Shown: positions 25,138-34,619, counted from the stretch's first letter. The stretch is 64,000 nucleotides of DNA from Pontibacter akesuensis (GCF_001611675.1 NZ_CP014766.1:3658001-3722000), one strand, 5' to 3'. Numbers and translations are program-made. The notes: generated by a model from the sequence alone, not told the origin.

Positions 25138-26673
25138 TTAAACAAATTCTTTTTTAAACCTTGTTATCACCTTGCCATAGTAGGTGGATGTGTTGACGTT
25201 TAACCCCACCCGTGAAAGTACCTGCCCGATCTGCTCTCTCAAAAGCCTGAGAGGAAACAAAAACGTGAAAGTAAGAAGTGCAACGGCTCCTGTTACCACC
25301 TGTGCCGCCAGGATGACCATTAGGGGAAGATCAAAGCCGCGCATTACGTAACTCACAGCATAGATAGCAGCGGCAACCAGGATGCCGTTCAGCAGACCCG
25401 GCAGATATATCTGTAGCTGAACTTTATACTTCAGGTCCAGCACTTTCCGCATTACCCGTTGGTACAAGGCCACCCGGGCCATCTCTGCCACGAAAACAGC
25501 GAGAGCAAATCCCACCAGGCCTAAATCACGGAACAGGTAAAAGCATCCGCAGATCACCAGGATAAATATTACGTTCAAAACAACCTTAGAGTTGAGAGCT
25601 GCCTTGGCATCGCATACAATTCCGGCAAACATCGTAATGAAACTTAGAGGAATACCGAGACACAGCACCTGCAGCACCGGAATCGACTCCACCCACTGAT
25701 CGCCAAGCAATACAAGTATAATTTCAGGAGCCGCCACCGCTATACCCAGGCACACAGGAATCACGATAGCCGCCAGTAAGGTGATGCTGGATAAGTATAC
25801 CCGCCCCAACTTTTCGTTGTCGGACTGCATTTTGCTGAAAGAGGGGAAGATAACCTTCGATACCGTGCGGGTAAGCATGTGCATCGGCAGGCTCACGAGC
25901 AGCAGCGCCCGGTCGTAAATACCGAGTTTATAGGAGCCAAAGGCCCTGCCGATAAGTATGGAACCCAGGCTGATGCTGATAAACTCCAGGAAACTGACAA
26001 TGGACATTTTGCTTCCATAACTGAACAGCGGCTTGTACGACGACCACTCAAAGTGCAGCAGCACGTTGTGCCGTGCTACTACATAAGCGCCTATCGCCAG
26101 CAGGGCCGTTTGTGTGAGGGAGGCATACACCAAACTCCAAACGCCGAAACCCAGGTAGGCGCAGATAATGCCGACACCCAGGTAAGAGAGCACATAGGAG
26201 ATTGTTTCGATGATGCTCAGGGCCTTGAACTGCATGTTGCGCTGCAGGAGCGTAGTGGCTGTGGAGGAGAGGCCGTTCAGCACAAATGCCAGACCCATTA
26301 CCTGTACCACCGGCACTATCAGGGCATCATTTACTCCGTTCCCGTTGTCGAAAAATTCAATGGCGAAAGGAGCAAGCAGCCAGGCCAGCACGGTGAACAG
26401 GGCGCCCAGCAGCAGCGAACTGGTAAAGGCAGCCCGGATATTCTTATCTGAAAGGTCTTCTTTCTGGATGATGGCTTGTGAAAGGCCCAGGTTGGCAAAG
26501 TAGCTGCCAAAGCGAAGTATAACTCCTGCAATGGCAATCACACCAAAGGCCTCAGGTGCCAACAGGCGGGCCATGATGGTGGTATAGCCAATCTGCATCA
26601 CTGCATTTGCTATCGTAGAAGCAGAGCCCCACTTTAGGCCACTGACAGCTTTTGACGCTAAATTCTTGCTCAT
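25138..26673 (-). CDS. Wzx-type polysaccharide flippase (MOP superfamily)
   Basis: About 511 residues with 12-14 hydrophobic segments and the Wzx-family opening SKNLASKAVSGLKWGSAST and TTIMARLLAPEAFGVIAIAG. The start at 26673 is preferred because it begins at this conserved segment; an in-frame ATG at 26778 would add a 35-residue polar, Pro-rich tail that homologs would not be expected to have. It flips undecaprenyl-linked repeat units across the inner membrane for Wzy polymerisation. Together with the polymerase and wza/wzc genes it marks a Wzx/Wzy-dependent exopolysaccharide system. Confidence 0.87.
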   Translation of the reverse strand: MSKNLASKAVSGLKWGSASTIANAVMQIGYTTIMARLLAPEAFGVIAIAGVILRFGSYFANLGLSQAIIQKEDLSDKNIRAAFTSSLLLGALFTVLAWLLAPFAIEFFDNGNGVNDALIVPVVQVMGLAFVLNGLSSTATTLLQRNMQFKALSIIETISYVLSYLGVGIICAYLGFGVWSLVYASLTQTALLAIGAYVVARHNVLLHFEWSSYKPLFSYGSKMSIVSFLEFISISLGSILIGRAFGSYKLGIYDRALLLVSLPMHMLTRTVSKVIFPSFSKMQSDNEKLGRVYLSSITLLAAIVIPVCLGIAVAAPEIILVLLGDQWVESIPVLQVLCLGIPLSFITMFAGIVCDAKAALNSKVVLNVIFILVICGCFYLFRDLGLVGFALAVFVAEMARVALYQRVMRKVLDLKYKVQLQIYLPGLLNGILVAAAIYAVSYVMRGFDLPLMVILAAQVVTGAVALLTFTFLFPLRLLREQIGQVLSRVGLNVNTSTYYGKVITRFKKEFV

Positions 26674-26778
26674 CTTCCCTTCTTGGTCATCAGGACGCGC
26701 GCCCTCAGAGCTCATTCCAGGCTGTTCCGTTGCCTGCGGGTCTGGTACAGGCGGTTTGGCAAGTCTTGGAAGGTCCAT

Positions 26779-27175
26779 ATGCGGGTGCTGAAGTGTAATC
26801 GTATTAAATAAGGCTGTTGGAAAAGGTCCACAGCTTGTGTTGCAGGCAGGTTTTTTGTGAATTAGCTCGCGGCTTTAAAGCAGGTGCTGCAAACGGCAGC
26901 GGCGAATTGAGCCATCAGAAGTATAAACGTGGGTAATTTTGCACTGCTCGGCCTGGTTTCTGCCTTTCAATCACATGCCCTATAAACCATTGCAAGGGAA
27001 GCTTACCCTTAGCTTGCACGCTGTTGCTCCCGCAGCCCTGTGTTGCACAGGTAAAGCATTGCTTTTCTATGCCCGAAGGGGCCAAAGCCGGAAGTAAACA
27101 GAGCGGCAACTAAATGTAACGCTTCCCTTGCATGTTAGTCCTACTCGAGGAGCTTATATAGGAAGGGTATACTTA
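26779..27175. other. Intergenic region within the exopolysaccharide locus; no gene seen
   Basis: About 400 bp without a credible reading frame or structure. A promoter for the flippase and downstream genes could lie here, but I cannot point to one. Confidence 0.5.
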
Positions 27176-27655
27176 CTACTGGCGGCGGAACCGGTAAGTA
27201 TACTTGCCGACTTTAGAGGTTTTCTTCTCGCTGTCCGGCACATTCATCGGGTATCCTGCATAAGCTTCCTCATCCAGCCAAACCATTTCTGTGTCTGTAA
27301 TAGAAACTACCATGTAATCTGTAGAAGCACTGCCACGTGTAAGAACTATACGGTTTGGATCATCCTTGTCAGGGAGAGAATAAGTCCAGGCCTCTGGAGT
27401 TGAGCTTCCAGGAGTGGTAATAAGCATTTGGTCCCCTTTGAATTCAAAGTATGTTTGAATGTTTACAGAGTCGGCATACATCACAGTGTCTGCATCGCCA
27501 TAGTATTCTCTTTTAACCAGGTAATTGTGCCACTTTCCCTGGAGGTCCTGGCTAATTTCTCCTTCTGGGATCTTTGGTTCTGGTTCTACTTTTTCATCGT
27601 CTCCGCATGAAACTAGGAAGAGAACGGGTAGAAGAAATAACAATAATTTTTTCAT
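27176..27655 (-). CDS. Small lipoprotein of unknown function in the exopolysaccharide locus
   Basis: 159 residues from ATG 27655, chosen because it opens on a classic lipoprotein signal (MKKLLLFLLPVLFLVSC, lipid-modified Cys17). The in-frame longer start at 27793 adds an unlikely 46-residue tail. After an acidic, Pro-rich linker (GDDEKVEPEPKIPEGE) the mature part reads as a small beta-rich domain (LQGKWHNYLVKREYYG, YFEFKGDQMLITTPG, MVWLDEEAYAGYP), resembling lipocalin-like lipoproteins common in Bacteroidota. The domain call is tentative. It lies between the kinase and flippase genes on the same strand, but gaps of several hundred bases mean it may have its own promoter. Confidence 0.75.
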   Translation of the reverse strand: MKKLLLFLLPVLFLVSCGDDEKVEPEPKIPEGEISQDLQGKWHNYLVKREYYGDADTVMYADSVNIQTYFEFKGDQMLITTPGSSTPEAWTYSLPDKDDPNRIVLTRGSASTDYMVVSITDTEMVWLDEEAYAGYPMNVPDSEKKTSKVGKYTYRFRRQ

Positions 27656-27876
27656 GGTGTACTGTATGTTTAATTTACAATCCTTGTACTTTAAAATCGA
27701 TATATAGTTGCACTTGATGATTAGGAAAAAGCCTAATTTTTGAAAGAAAATGCTTCTTGAAATTCTTCGTGACAACAAGGCAATGAAAGGCACCGGCTAT
27801 GCGTTTACCTGTGCCTGCACCGGTCTGTGCATCGCTATAGGCAGCTTATGCAGCTAATTCAAAAAGGGCAAAAGGT

Positions 27877-27900
27877 GGCTACAGCGATGCTGCTGTAGCC
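27877..27900 (-). terminator. Terminator-like hairpin downstream of the tyrosine kinase gene
   Basis: GGCTACAGC and GCTGTAGCC arms around a 6-nt loop, 40 bp beyond the minus-strand stop at 27940. On the minus strand it is followed within a few bases by a T-rich stretch, consistent with termination or attenuation inside the locus. Confidence 0.65.
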
Positions 27901-27939
27901 GTTTGTTTAAGGTGAGAATTTGGGGAGCAGGCAGCTCAA

Positions 27940-30312
27940 TCAGGCATAGTAGTAATGCGCCTTGCGTTTGTAGCCATACTCGTAGGTCTTGTTGTAATTC
28001 ACATCGTTGATGATCATATAGAGGTTCTTTACCTTTCTGGAGGCATGCAACTCGTTGATCTGAGTCAGCAGGTTGCGGTCGGTATACTTATGTTTCACTA
28101 CATACAGGTTCACATCCATGTGGCGCATCAGCACGAAGTATTCAGACACGAAGCCGATTGGGGGTGTATCGATCACGACGAAATCATACCGCTCCTTTAG
28201 TTCGTTCACCAACTCCTGCATTTTTGGCGATTCCAGCAAATGCAGCGCGTTTTCAGGTATAAACCCGCACGGAATAATATCCAGGTTCTCCACAGGCGAC
28301 TTCTGTATAATCTCGTCAAGTGGCTGTCCTTGTGTCAAATAAGATGACAAGCCGCTGGTCTCGGACACAGGGAAGTATTTGCTGAAAGTTGGCTTGCGCA
28401 TATCCGACTCGATCAATACCACGCGCTTGCCTGATAAAGCCATTTCGGAGCTGAGGTTCACCGAGCAGAAAGTTTTGCCTTCGCCGGAGATAGAAGAGGT
28501 AACCCCAATCACCTTAAAGCTGTTGTCGGCCATCAGGTACTGCAGGTTAATGCGGATAGACCTGAAGGATTCAGCAATAGCGGAGCGTTGGTTGTTAAGC
28601 ACCGCCAGCTTATCTTTTCTGGTGCCATGCGCCACCACTCCCAAAAACGGGATGTTGGTGATGTTGCCAAGGTCTTCTTTGCCCTGTACGGTAGTATCTG
28701 CGCTGTTCATCAGCACAATGAAACCCGCTGGTATGGCCAAACCAATCATAAGCGCCAACAGGTAGATCATTTTCGGCTTCTTGTTCACCGGCCCGTTTCC
28801 TACCATAGAGGCATGGTCCACAATCTTCTTATCGGTGGCGTTGGTGGCAAGCGCTATGGCTGCTTCAGAGCGCTTCTCCAGCAGGAAGTCATACTTCTTG
28901 TCAATAAACTGCGACTCGCTCTGCAGGTCCATCAACTTGCGCTCATTCTCCGGAAGCGAAGCTAGTGTCGCTTCGATCTCAGCGATACGGCGATCCAGGT
29001 TCTTGATGGAGATGTCGGATGATTGTATCAGGTTCTGTATGTTGGCTTCAATAGCACTGCGGGTGCTGGCAATCTGGCCATCCAGTTTCCTGAAAATCGG
29101 GTTGTCCTGGGTGGCGTTTTCCTGGTAGCCGGCCTTCTGCTGGTTCAGCTCCGCCAGCTGCAAAAACAGGTTGTTCAGCAGCGGGCTCTGAATACCGGAG
29201 ACAGTAGGGGAGACGGACTGGGCAATACCGTTTCCGTTCTGCACCTGGTCCAGTATGTTGGCATAGTAGGAGCGGTCGGTGGTGAGCTTAGCCTTCTCTG
29301 CCTCCAGCTGCGAAAGCTTTTCGTAGCTGATGTTAGACTGCACATTGATGTTGGCAATACGGTTGTTTGAGCGGAAAGCCGACAACTGCTGCTTGCTTTG
29401 GCGCAGCGAGTCTGACAAGGTAGCCAGCTGACCGTCAATAAACTCCAGTGTTTTTAAGCCGTTCTGGTTCTTCTCCTTCAGGTCGTTGGCCACGTATTCG
29501 GCCATTAGCGTGTTCAGGAAAGCCACCTGCTTGTCAGGAATGGTTCCTTGGCTTTTAAATACCAGTACGCGTGCTTCACGATCCCAGGGGGCCACTTCCA
29601 GGGCAGCCTGTTGCTGCTTTACCTGACTGTTAAGGCTGTTGATCACAAAGTAATATTCTCTGCCCCGCGCCAGGTCCTCTTCTTTGTTGCGGTTCAGGGT
29701 AAAGCTCATGTACTTGTCCTTGTAGGCTTCGCCATACTTCAGCCGCTTGGTCATTTTAACCACAGGCAGCGACTCCACGGTAGCATGTGTGCCAAAATCA
29801 TAAAGCGGCACATTCTCGGCCTCCATACGGATTTCGTACGTCTGCTCGTCGATTGGGCGCACATAGATAGGCACATCCACCAGTTGGTTGGAGGTGGTGT
29901 CGAGGTCTACTTCGTAAGGAGCCGTTTCATACTGCTCCTCCACTACCAGCTCTGATATGTTGTTGAGCCAGTGGTCTGTTACTTTATAGTATGATACCGT
30001 AAAATCCAGGTTTCGCAGCGCCTGCTTCACCATTTCGGCGGACTGCAGCAAGCTTACCTCATCCTCTACTTTGATGCCTCTGCTCTGTACATCAAGCACC
30101 TCCAGCAACTCCTGCGCTTTCTTGGAGCCGGTTTGCTGATCGCCGAGAAGTAAAGTGGATTGGAAAGCGTATATGCGTGGGGAAGTTTTAACGTAAACGT
30201 AGGCTGCCGCCAGGGCCAGTGTGGCACTTATCGCAAACAGGTACCACTTGGTCTTAAACTTGAAGAACCAGCTCTTCAAGTCTATCTCATGCTCATTCTT
30301 CTTCTTCTTCAT
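27940..30312 (-). CDS. wzc: Wzc-like polysaccharide co-polymerase / tyrosine autokinase
   Basis: 790 residues. N-terminal cytoplasmic tail and transmembrane segment (WYLFAISATLALAAAYVYV), a long periplasmic region with predicted coiled coil (about 270-500, for example QSKQQLSAFRSNNRIANI), and a second transmembrane segment (MIYLLALMIGLAIPAGFIVLM). Next is the BY-kinase domain: Walker A SSISGEGKT (Lys613), Walker A' VVLIESDMRKP, Walker B VVIDTPP (Asp715). The C-terminus is Tyr-rich (YNKTYEYGYKRKAHYYYA), the usual autophosphorylation cluster. It controls polymer length and export together with the outer-membrane partner encoded 2 bp upstream. Sequence features are complete, so it is probably active. 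Confidence 0.94.
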   Translation of the reverse strand: MKKKKNEHEIDLKSWFFKFKTKWYLFAISATLALAAAYVYVKTSPRIYAFQSTLLLGDQQTGSKKAQELLEVLDVQSRGIKVEDEVSLLQSAEMVKQALRNLDFTVSYYKVTDHWLNNISELVVEEQYETAPYEVDLDTTSNQLVDVPIYVRPIDEQTYEIRMEAENVPLYDFGTHATVESLPVVKMTKRLKYGEAYKDKYMSFTLNRNKEEDLARGREYYFVINSLNSQVKQQQAALEVAPWDREARVLVFKSQGTIPDKQVAFLNTLMAEYVANDLKEKNQNGLKTLEFIDGQLATLSDSLRQSKQQLSAFRSNNRIANINVQSNISYEKLSQLEAEKAKLTTDRSYYANILDQVQNGNGIAQSVSPTVSGIQSPLLNNLFLQLAELNQQKAGYQENATQDNPIFRKLDGQIASTRSAIEANIQNLIQSSDISIKNLDRRIAEIEATLASLPENERKLMDLQSESQFIDKKYDFLLEKRSEAAIALATNATDKKIVDHASMVGNGPVNKKPKMIYLLALMIGLAIPAGFIVLMNSADTTVQGKEDLGNITNIPFLGVVAHGTRKDKLAVLNNQRSAIAESFRSIRINLQYLMADNSFKVIGVTSSISGEGKTFCSVNLSSEMALSGKRVVLIESDMRKPTFSKYFPVSETSGLSSYLTQGQPLDEIIQKSPVENLDIIPCGFIPENALHLLESPKMQELVNELKERYDFVVIDTPPIGFVSEYFVLMRHMDVNLYVVKHKYTDRNLLTQINELHASRKVKNLYMIINDVNYNKTYEYGYKRKAHYYYA

Positions 30313-30314
30313 TT

Positions 30315-31079
30315 CTACTTAAACACATTGTATAACAGGGATCCTGTGGAGATAAGGCCCAGGATAGTTGTGAGCACGATCAGGTTGTCGCGCTTAAGCT
30401 GGGTTTGCCTTGGCTCCACGTAAATCACGTCGTTCGGCATCAGGTAATAGTATGGTGATTGTACGAGGTTCGGGTCCTTGAGGTCTAATAATATTATCTG
30501 CGAGTTCTCGCCCTTCTGGCGTATCAGCTTCACGTTGTCTCTGTTGGCACCCTGGGTCAGGTCGCCGGCCATACTTAACCCCTCGAGCAGGTTAGCCCGC
30601 TCGTTGTAAATATAGAAGTGGCCAGGATTTTTAACATCGCCCAATACGCTGATCTTAAAGCTGATGAGCTTCGAGACAACGGTGGCGTCAGTAATGTAGC
30701 GGTTCAGGTTTGTCTGGATCAGTTCCTGGGCCTGGGTAGGCGTCAGTCCGAGCACCTTCACCTTCCCAATCACCGGCAGGTTAATGTTGCCTTCCGTATC
30801 AATGGTATAGCCGCTCATGTACATGCTACCCGGATCAGACACCCCGAAGGCGCTGTTAGGATTGATGATGTTGAACATGCTCGACATTTCCGGATCGATG
30901 CTCAGCACCTTTACCGACAGCACATCGTTTGGCTGCAGTTTGTAAGCCGTGAAATTGGACTGAAAATCGGTGGGAGTGTTCCTGTTGAGGCGCTCGCCCT
31001 GCAGGTATACTAACTCCTTTTTAGTGACGCAGGATGTTGCGAACAGCAGGAACAGGAGAAAATAGACTGTATTTCTCAT
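30315..31079 (-). CDS. wza: Wza-like polysaccharide export outer membrane lipoprotein
   Basis: 254 residues from ATG 31079, which opens a lipoprotein signal (MRNTVYFLLFLLFATSC, Cys17); a longer in-frame start at 31133 is unlikely. It contains the poly-export domain (YKLQPNDVLSVKVLSIDPE, GYTIDTEGNINLPVIGKVKVLGLT), an SLBB-type segment (ISVLGDVKNPGHFYIYNERANLLEGL) and a C-terminal hydrophobic helix (LIVLTTILGLISTGSLLY). It forms the export channel or its periplasmic cup in the outer membrane. First gene of the exopolysaccharide run; the kinase gene starts 2 bp after its stop. Confidence 0.93.
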   Translation of the reverse strand: MRNTVYFLLFLLFATSCVTKKELVYLQGERLNRNTPTDFQSNFTAYKLQPNDVLSVKVLSIDPEMSSMFNIINPNSAFGVSDPGSMYMSGYTIDTEGNINLPVIGKVKVLGLTPTQAQELIQTNLNRYITDATVVSKLISFKISVLGDVKNPGHFYIYNERANLLEGLSMAGDLTQGANRDNVKLIRQKGENSQIILLDLKDPNLVQSPYYYLMPNDVIYVEPRQTQLKRDNLIVLTTILGLISTGSLLYNVFK

Positions 31080-31343
31080 ATATGGTTGTAAGGGTGTAAA
31101 GCGTGTCTGCACCAGATAATGGGCTGTTGACATGCTTTTAGTTAGGGTTTACTTATGGAACTTAGCTATCGCGGAAGCGATAATTCAGGATAGTATACTT
31201 TTACTGCGGCAAAAGGATTCCTTTTTATCACAATATTTAAAAACTTTAATAAACGAAATCGCCCTGCTGCGGTGTGTCAGGAGCTTAAGCGTCTTAGAAT
31301 TAATGTGTTTTAAAAAGAGGCAGTGCCATGGCGGGTGGTAAAC
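31080..31343. promoter_or_regulatory. Upstream region of the exopolysaccharide locus
   Basis: 264 bp before wza, AT-rich around 31185-31265, containing a TATACTT heptamer at about 31193. The promoter of the locus should lie here; I could not match a clear Bacteroidota -33/-7 pair by eye. Confidence 0.4.
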
Positions 31344-31381
31344 GATAAGGCCACTCCTCAAAATAGGGGAGTGGCCTTATC
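31344..31381. terminator. Terminator between the small DUF1737-like gene and the exopolysaccharide locus
   Basis: Arms GATAAGGCCACTCC (31344-31357) and GGAGTGGCCTTATC (31368-31381) around a 10-nt loop, about 30 bp beyond the minus-strand stop at 31410. Confidence 0.75.
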
Positions 31382-31409
31382 TGCGTTGTTAAGATTATGT
31401 AAAGCTAAC

Positions 31410-31625
31410 TTATTCTATCCATTTCGTGCGGCGCTGCCGCTGGTTTGCCGCCGGCTGCTGCTGCTGAACCTTAATGCTGTCTTTCGGGAAACGGATCAGC
31501 TGTTGTGCATAGCCGTCCATGTGCTCCACTATGGCGCCTTTGAGTCTCCAACCCTGTGGCAGGAAAGCTGCCACTTCCAATGCCAACCCTTCCAGATCGG
31601 CTGCGATAATGATATTGTATTCCAT
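31410..31625 (-). CDS. Small DUF1737-like protein
   Basis: 71 residues. The first 40 (EYNIIIAADLEGLALEVAAF, then LPQGWRLKGAI) fit the pattern of DUF1737-type proteins, where a short beta strand is followed by a helix and a GW-containing strand. The tail is Gln/Arg-rich (QQQQPAANQRQRRTKW). It stands alone, with a terminator just behind it. Function unknown. Moderately confident that it is a real gene, because of the domain match and the terminator. Confidence 0.6.
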   Translation of the reverse strand: MEYNIIIAADLEGLALEVAAFLPQGWRLKGAIVEHMDGYAQQLIRFPKDSIKVQQQQPAANQRQRRTKWIE

Positions 31626-31891
31626 AATTCCTTTGGGGCTAACTATAGAACCAATATACTAACAATAGGTATAGGTTGTGCGGGCGCGTTACGAAAAACT
31701 CAATGAAAAGGTTATTTTCTTTTTAATCTTTAGCTATATACTTCTATAGTTACATTCTTGGTAACCGAAGTCGCTTTTTCTACTGCTATAATGCTATATT
31801 CAGGTTTTAAAGGCGTTGTATTTTTAGCCATACGCAAGCTAATTTTTCTACCTAAGCCTATCTATACCTGCTGTGCAGCGCAAGTTTATAC

Positions 31892-33193
31892 TTAGTGAAG
31901 CCTAATGGTGAAGGAAGTATGGGCGCTGCCGTTTGAGCTAAGCGAGAAGGTGAAGCCGTGGTTCATCAGAATGTCCCGCACCATGGTGAGACCGATGCCC
32001 TGACCTGTCTTTTTGGAAGTATAGAATGGTGTGAACAGGTGCTGCTGCACCTCCTCGGGTATGCCGCCGCCACTGTCTTTTATCACCACCTGCGGCGGGT
32101 TGTGCTGCGTCTGCAGCTGAATGGTGCCGTCCTCACCGATGGCCTCCATCGCGTTTTTAAGAATATTCAGAAGTGCCTGCTCCATTTGCTGCCTATCAAG
32201 GTCCACCTCAAGAGGCTGCGCAGCCAGCAGCCACTCCATTGAAATGCGACGGCGCTCCAGCTCAGGCTTCAGCAGGCGGTGCAGGTCGTGGAGCAGCGCG
32301 TGCAGGTCAGTTAGCGTTTTGCGGGGCTGAGGCAGGCGCACCACGTCAGCAAAGTTGGCCATGAAGCGGCTTAGGTTGGTGTTGCGGTCAATGGCCACCT
32401 GCAGCACGTGCGAGAAATCTGGCTGGTGCTCCTCCTGCAGTTGCGGCGTGTAAAACTCCAATGAGCCAAGTATGGAGTTGATAGCTCCGGTAGTGTTGTT
32501 CACCTCATGCGACATCACCCGGATTACTTTTTCGTATGCCTGCCGCTCATTCTGAAGTATGGCTTCGGTCAGTTCCTCTATCAGAACGAAATAATGCTGG
32601 AAGCCGCGGTCCATGAAATGGGCGCGGTGGCAGCGGTAAGTCCAGATACCGTGCACACGGAACGTGGTGGATTGGCCCGTAGGCAGCACCGACAGTTGCT
32701 GCGCCCATGTAGAGGGCAGTTGGCTGATGTGCTTGCCCAAAAGCTCTGAGGCGGGTTTTTCCAGGAACCGCTCTGCCGCCGGGTTTATACTTTCCACCTG
32801 GTTATCGAAGCCCAAAAGTATAATACCGGCAGGGGAGGCCTGTATCAGCTTGTCAAGCAGAAAGTGCTTTTCTGCCTGTGCCACGCGCTCCCGGCGCAGC
32901 TGGTCGATCATGCGGTTGTACACGTTCACCAACTCGTCCAGGTCCTGCTGGCCCACTGCCATGAACTTCGTAGAGAAATCCTTATCCCGGATAGACTCAA
33001 TTCCGGCGCGGATAAGGCTTAAAGGCTTAAAGAAAGAGCTGTAAAGCTGAAATGTCACAAAAATGGAGCAAATAATGAGCAGCTCCATTCCCAGAAATAG
33101 GTACTTGTTCTGCTGCAGCACAAAATACGCCAGCACCACCATCAGGCCATGAACCAGCACGGCAAACAGGATGAACTTACTCCGCAGCGTCAT
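31892..33193 (-). CDS. Sensor histidine kinase (membrane, HAMP-PAS-HisKA-HATPase)
   Basis: 433 residues from ATG 33193; the in-frame start at 33235 would overlap the previous gene more and adds a Ser/Thr-rich tail. Two transmembrane segments (FILFAVLVHGLMVVLAYFVL, YLFLGMELLIICSIFVTF) with almost no periplasmic loop, a HAMP-like linker, a PAS domain (about 110-215, SPAGIILLGFDNQVESINPAAE), the phospho-acceptor motif MSHEVNNTTGAI (His229) and an ATPase domain with DSGGGIP and KKTGQGIGLTMV. The tiny periplasmic loop suggests it senses membrane or cytoplasmic signals. Its start overlaps the response-regulator stop by 17 bp, so the two are translationally coupled and form a pair. Confidence 0.93.
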   Translation of the reverse strand: MTLRSKFILFAVLVHGLMVVLAYFVLQQNKYLFLGMELLIICSIFVTFQLYSSFFKPLSLIRAGIESIRDKDFSTKFMAVGQQDLDELVNVYNRMIDQLRRERVAQAEKHFLLDKLIQASPAGIILLGFDNQVESINPAAERFLEKPASELLGKHISQLPSTWAQQLSVLPTGQSTTFRVHGIWTYRCHRAHFMDRGFQHYFVLIEELTEAILQNERQAYEKVIRVMSHEVNNTTGAINSILGSLEFYTPQLQEEHQPDFSHVLQVAIDRNTNLSRFMANFADVVRLPQPRKTLTDLHALLHDLHRLLKPELERRRISMEWLLAAQPLEVDLDRQQMEQALLNILKNAMEAIGEDGTIQLQTQHNPPQVVIKDSGGGIPEEVQQHLFTPFYTSKKTGQGIGLTMVRDILMNHGFTFSLSSNGSAHTSFTIRLH

Positions 33194-34556
33194 ACGGGAT
33201 GTTGAACTTGTCGAGGCGACGGTAGAGGGCGGCACGGCTAAGGCCCAGCGAGCGTGCCACCTTGCTGATATTGTTGTGGTAGAAATCCATCGATTTCTTG
33301 ATCATCGAAGCCTCTATCTCGTCCAGCGTCATGGTGCCCACAGCGGGAAGGGCTTTGTCGCCGGGCTTGGCAGGGCTTTGCTGTGCCTGTGCCTGGAAAT
33401 CCACTGCCTCCAGCACATCTCCCTCAGCCACCAGCACCGCGCGCTCCACCAGGTTCTTCAGCTCCCGAATATTACCAGGCAACTGCAGCTCTTTTACCCA
33501 CTGCAGCGCCTTCTGGCTGATCTGCAGGTCCGGGCGGTGGTAGGTTTTCTTCAGGTTCTCGACAAAGAACTTTACCAGCAGCGGAATATCCTCCTCACGC
33601 TCGCGCAGGGCCGGCAGCTTCACCTTAATCAGGTTGATCCTGTAGTATAAATCTTCACGGAACTTGCCTTCCTCCACCAACTGCGCCAGGTCTTTGTTGG
33701 TGGCGCACACCACGCGGATATCGAGTTTGCGGGAGCGGCTGTCGCCGAGTACCTCATAGGTGCGGTCCTGCAGCACGCGCAGCAGTTTTACCTGGCTGTT
33801 CAGGTCCAGTTCGCCAATTTCATCGAGGAAGATGGTGCCTTTGTTCGCCATCTCGAAACGGCCCATCCGGTCGGCTTTGGCATCGGTGAAAGCACCGCGC
33901 TTGTGCCCGAACATTTCGCTCTCGAAAAGGGTGGAGGAGATGCCGCCCAGGTTCACTTTCACAAAGGGCTGTGCCTTGCGGAGGCTGTTGCGGTGTACAG
34001 CCTCCGCAATCAGCTCTTTACCCGTTCCACTCTCTCCTTCTATCAGCACTGAGGCATCTGTCGGAGCTATCTGACCGATGCGCTTCAGGACCTGCAGTAG
34101 CTTTGGGTCCTGGCCCACAATGTAACCCAGGTCGTACTGCTGGTCCAGCTTATTGCGGGTGAGGGCATCGCCACTGTCGGGAACCTGCTGAGAGAGGGAA
34201 AGGGCGGTGCGCACTGCCTGGAGCAAATACTCATTGCTCCAGGGTTTGGTGATGAAGTCGGCGGCACCAAGGCGCATGCCCTCTACGGCGAGGCTGATGG
34301 AACCCCAACCGGTGATAAGTATAACCGGGAGCTTGGGGTATAGGCCCTTCATCTTTCCCAGAAGGTTCAAACCGTCATGCCCCGCCGTATCCATAGAGTA
34401 ATTCATGTCCATGATCACGAGCTGCAACGGGTGTTGTCGGGCCAGGCCCACTGCCTCTTCCGGCGTGGAAGCCTCTTTCGTCGTGAAGCCGTTCTGCTTC
34501 AGCAACAAACTTAGGGAGGCGCGGATGGCAATATCGTCGTCTACAATCAGGATCAT
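33177..34556 (-). CDS. NtrC-family sigma-54-dependent response regulator
   Basis: 459 residues from ATG 34556, which starts right at the receiver domain (MILIVDDDIAIRASLS). Receiver: acidic pocket at 6-8, phospho-acceptor Asp50 (LVIMDMNYS), Lys104 region (FITKPW). AAA+ domain: Walker A GESGTGKE (Lys180), loop GAFTDA at 221-226, Walker B-type TIFLDEIGEL, then ELKNLVERAV. C-terminal Fis-type helix-turn-helix (ISKVARSLGLSRAALYRRLDKF). The sigma-54 contact loop reads GAFTDA instead of GAFTGA. It follows the efflux genes and overlaps the kinase gene, so it most likely regulates the adjacent transporter. I did not find a convincing -24/-12 site in the intergenic gaps. Confidence 0.93.
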   Translation of the reverse strand: MILIVDDDIAIRASLSLLLKQNGFTTKEASTPEEAVGLARQHPLQLVIMDMNYSMDTAGHDGLNLLGKMKGLYPKLPVILITGWGSISLAVEGMRLGAADFITKPWSNEYLLQAVRTALSLSQQVPDSGDALTRNKLDQQYDLGYIVGQDPKLLQVLKRIGQIAPTDASVLIEGESGTGKELIAEAVHRNSLRKAQPFVKVNLGGISSTLFESEMFGHKRGAFTDAKADRMGRFEMANKGTIFLDEIGELDLNSQVKLLRVLQDRTYEVLGDSRSRKLDIRVVCATNKDLAQLVEEGKFREDLYYRINLIKVKLPALREREEDIPLLVKFFVENLKKTYHRPDLQISQKALQWVKELQLPGNIRELKNLVERAVLVAEGDVLEAVDFQAQAQQSPAKPGDKALPAVGTMTLDEIEASMIKKSMDFYHNNISKVARSLGLSRAALYRRLDKFNIPYDAAE

Positions 34557-34619
34557 GGTGGGCTGAATGGTTGTTGCTGTTTCAGGTATAAAGATAAAAT
34601 TTTTACGCATAGGTAAATG

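Noticed and set aside
31323..31706. 127-codon plus-strand frame opposite the DUF1737-like gene
   Set aside because: No domain and it runs through the terminator hairpin; the minus-strand frame fits a known small family.
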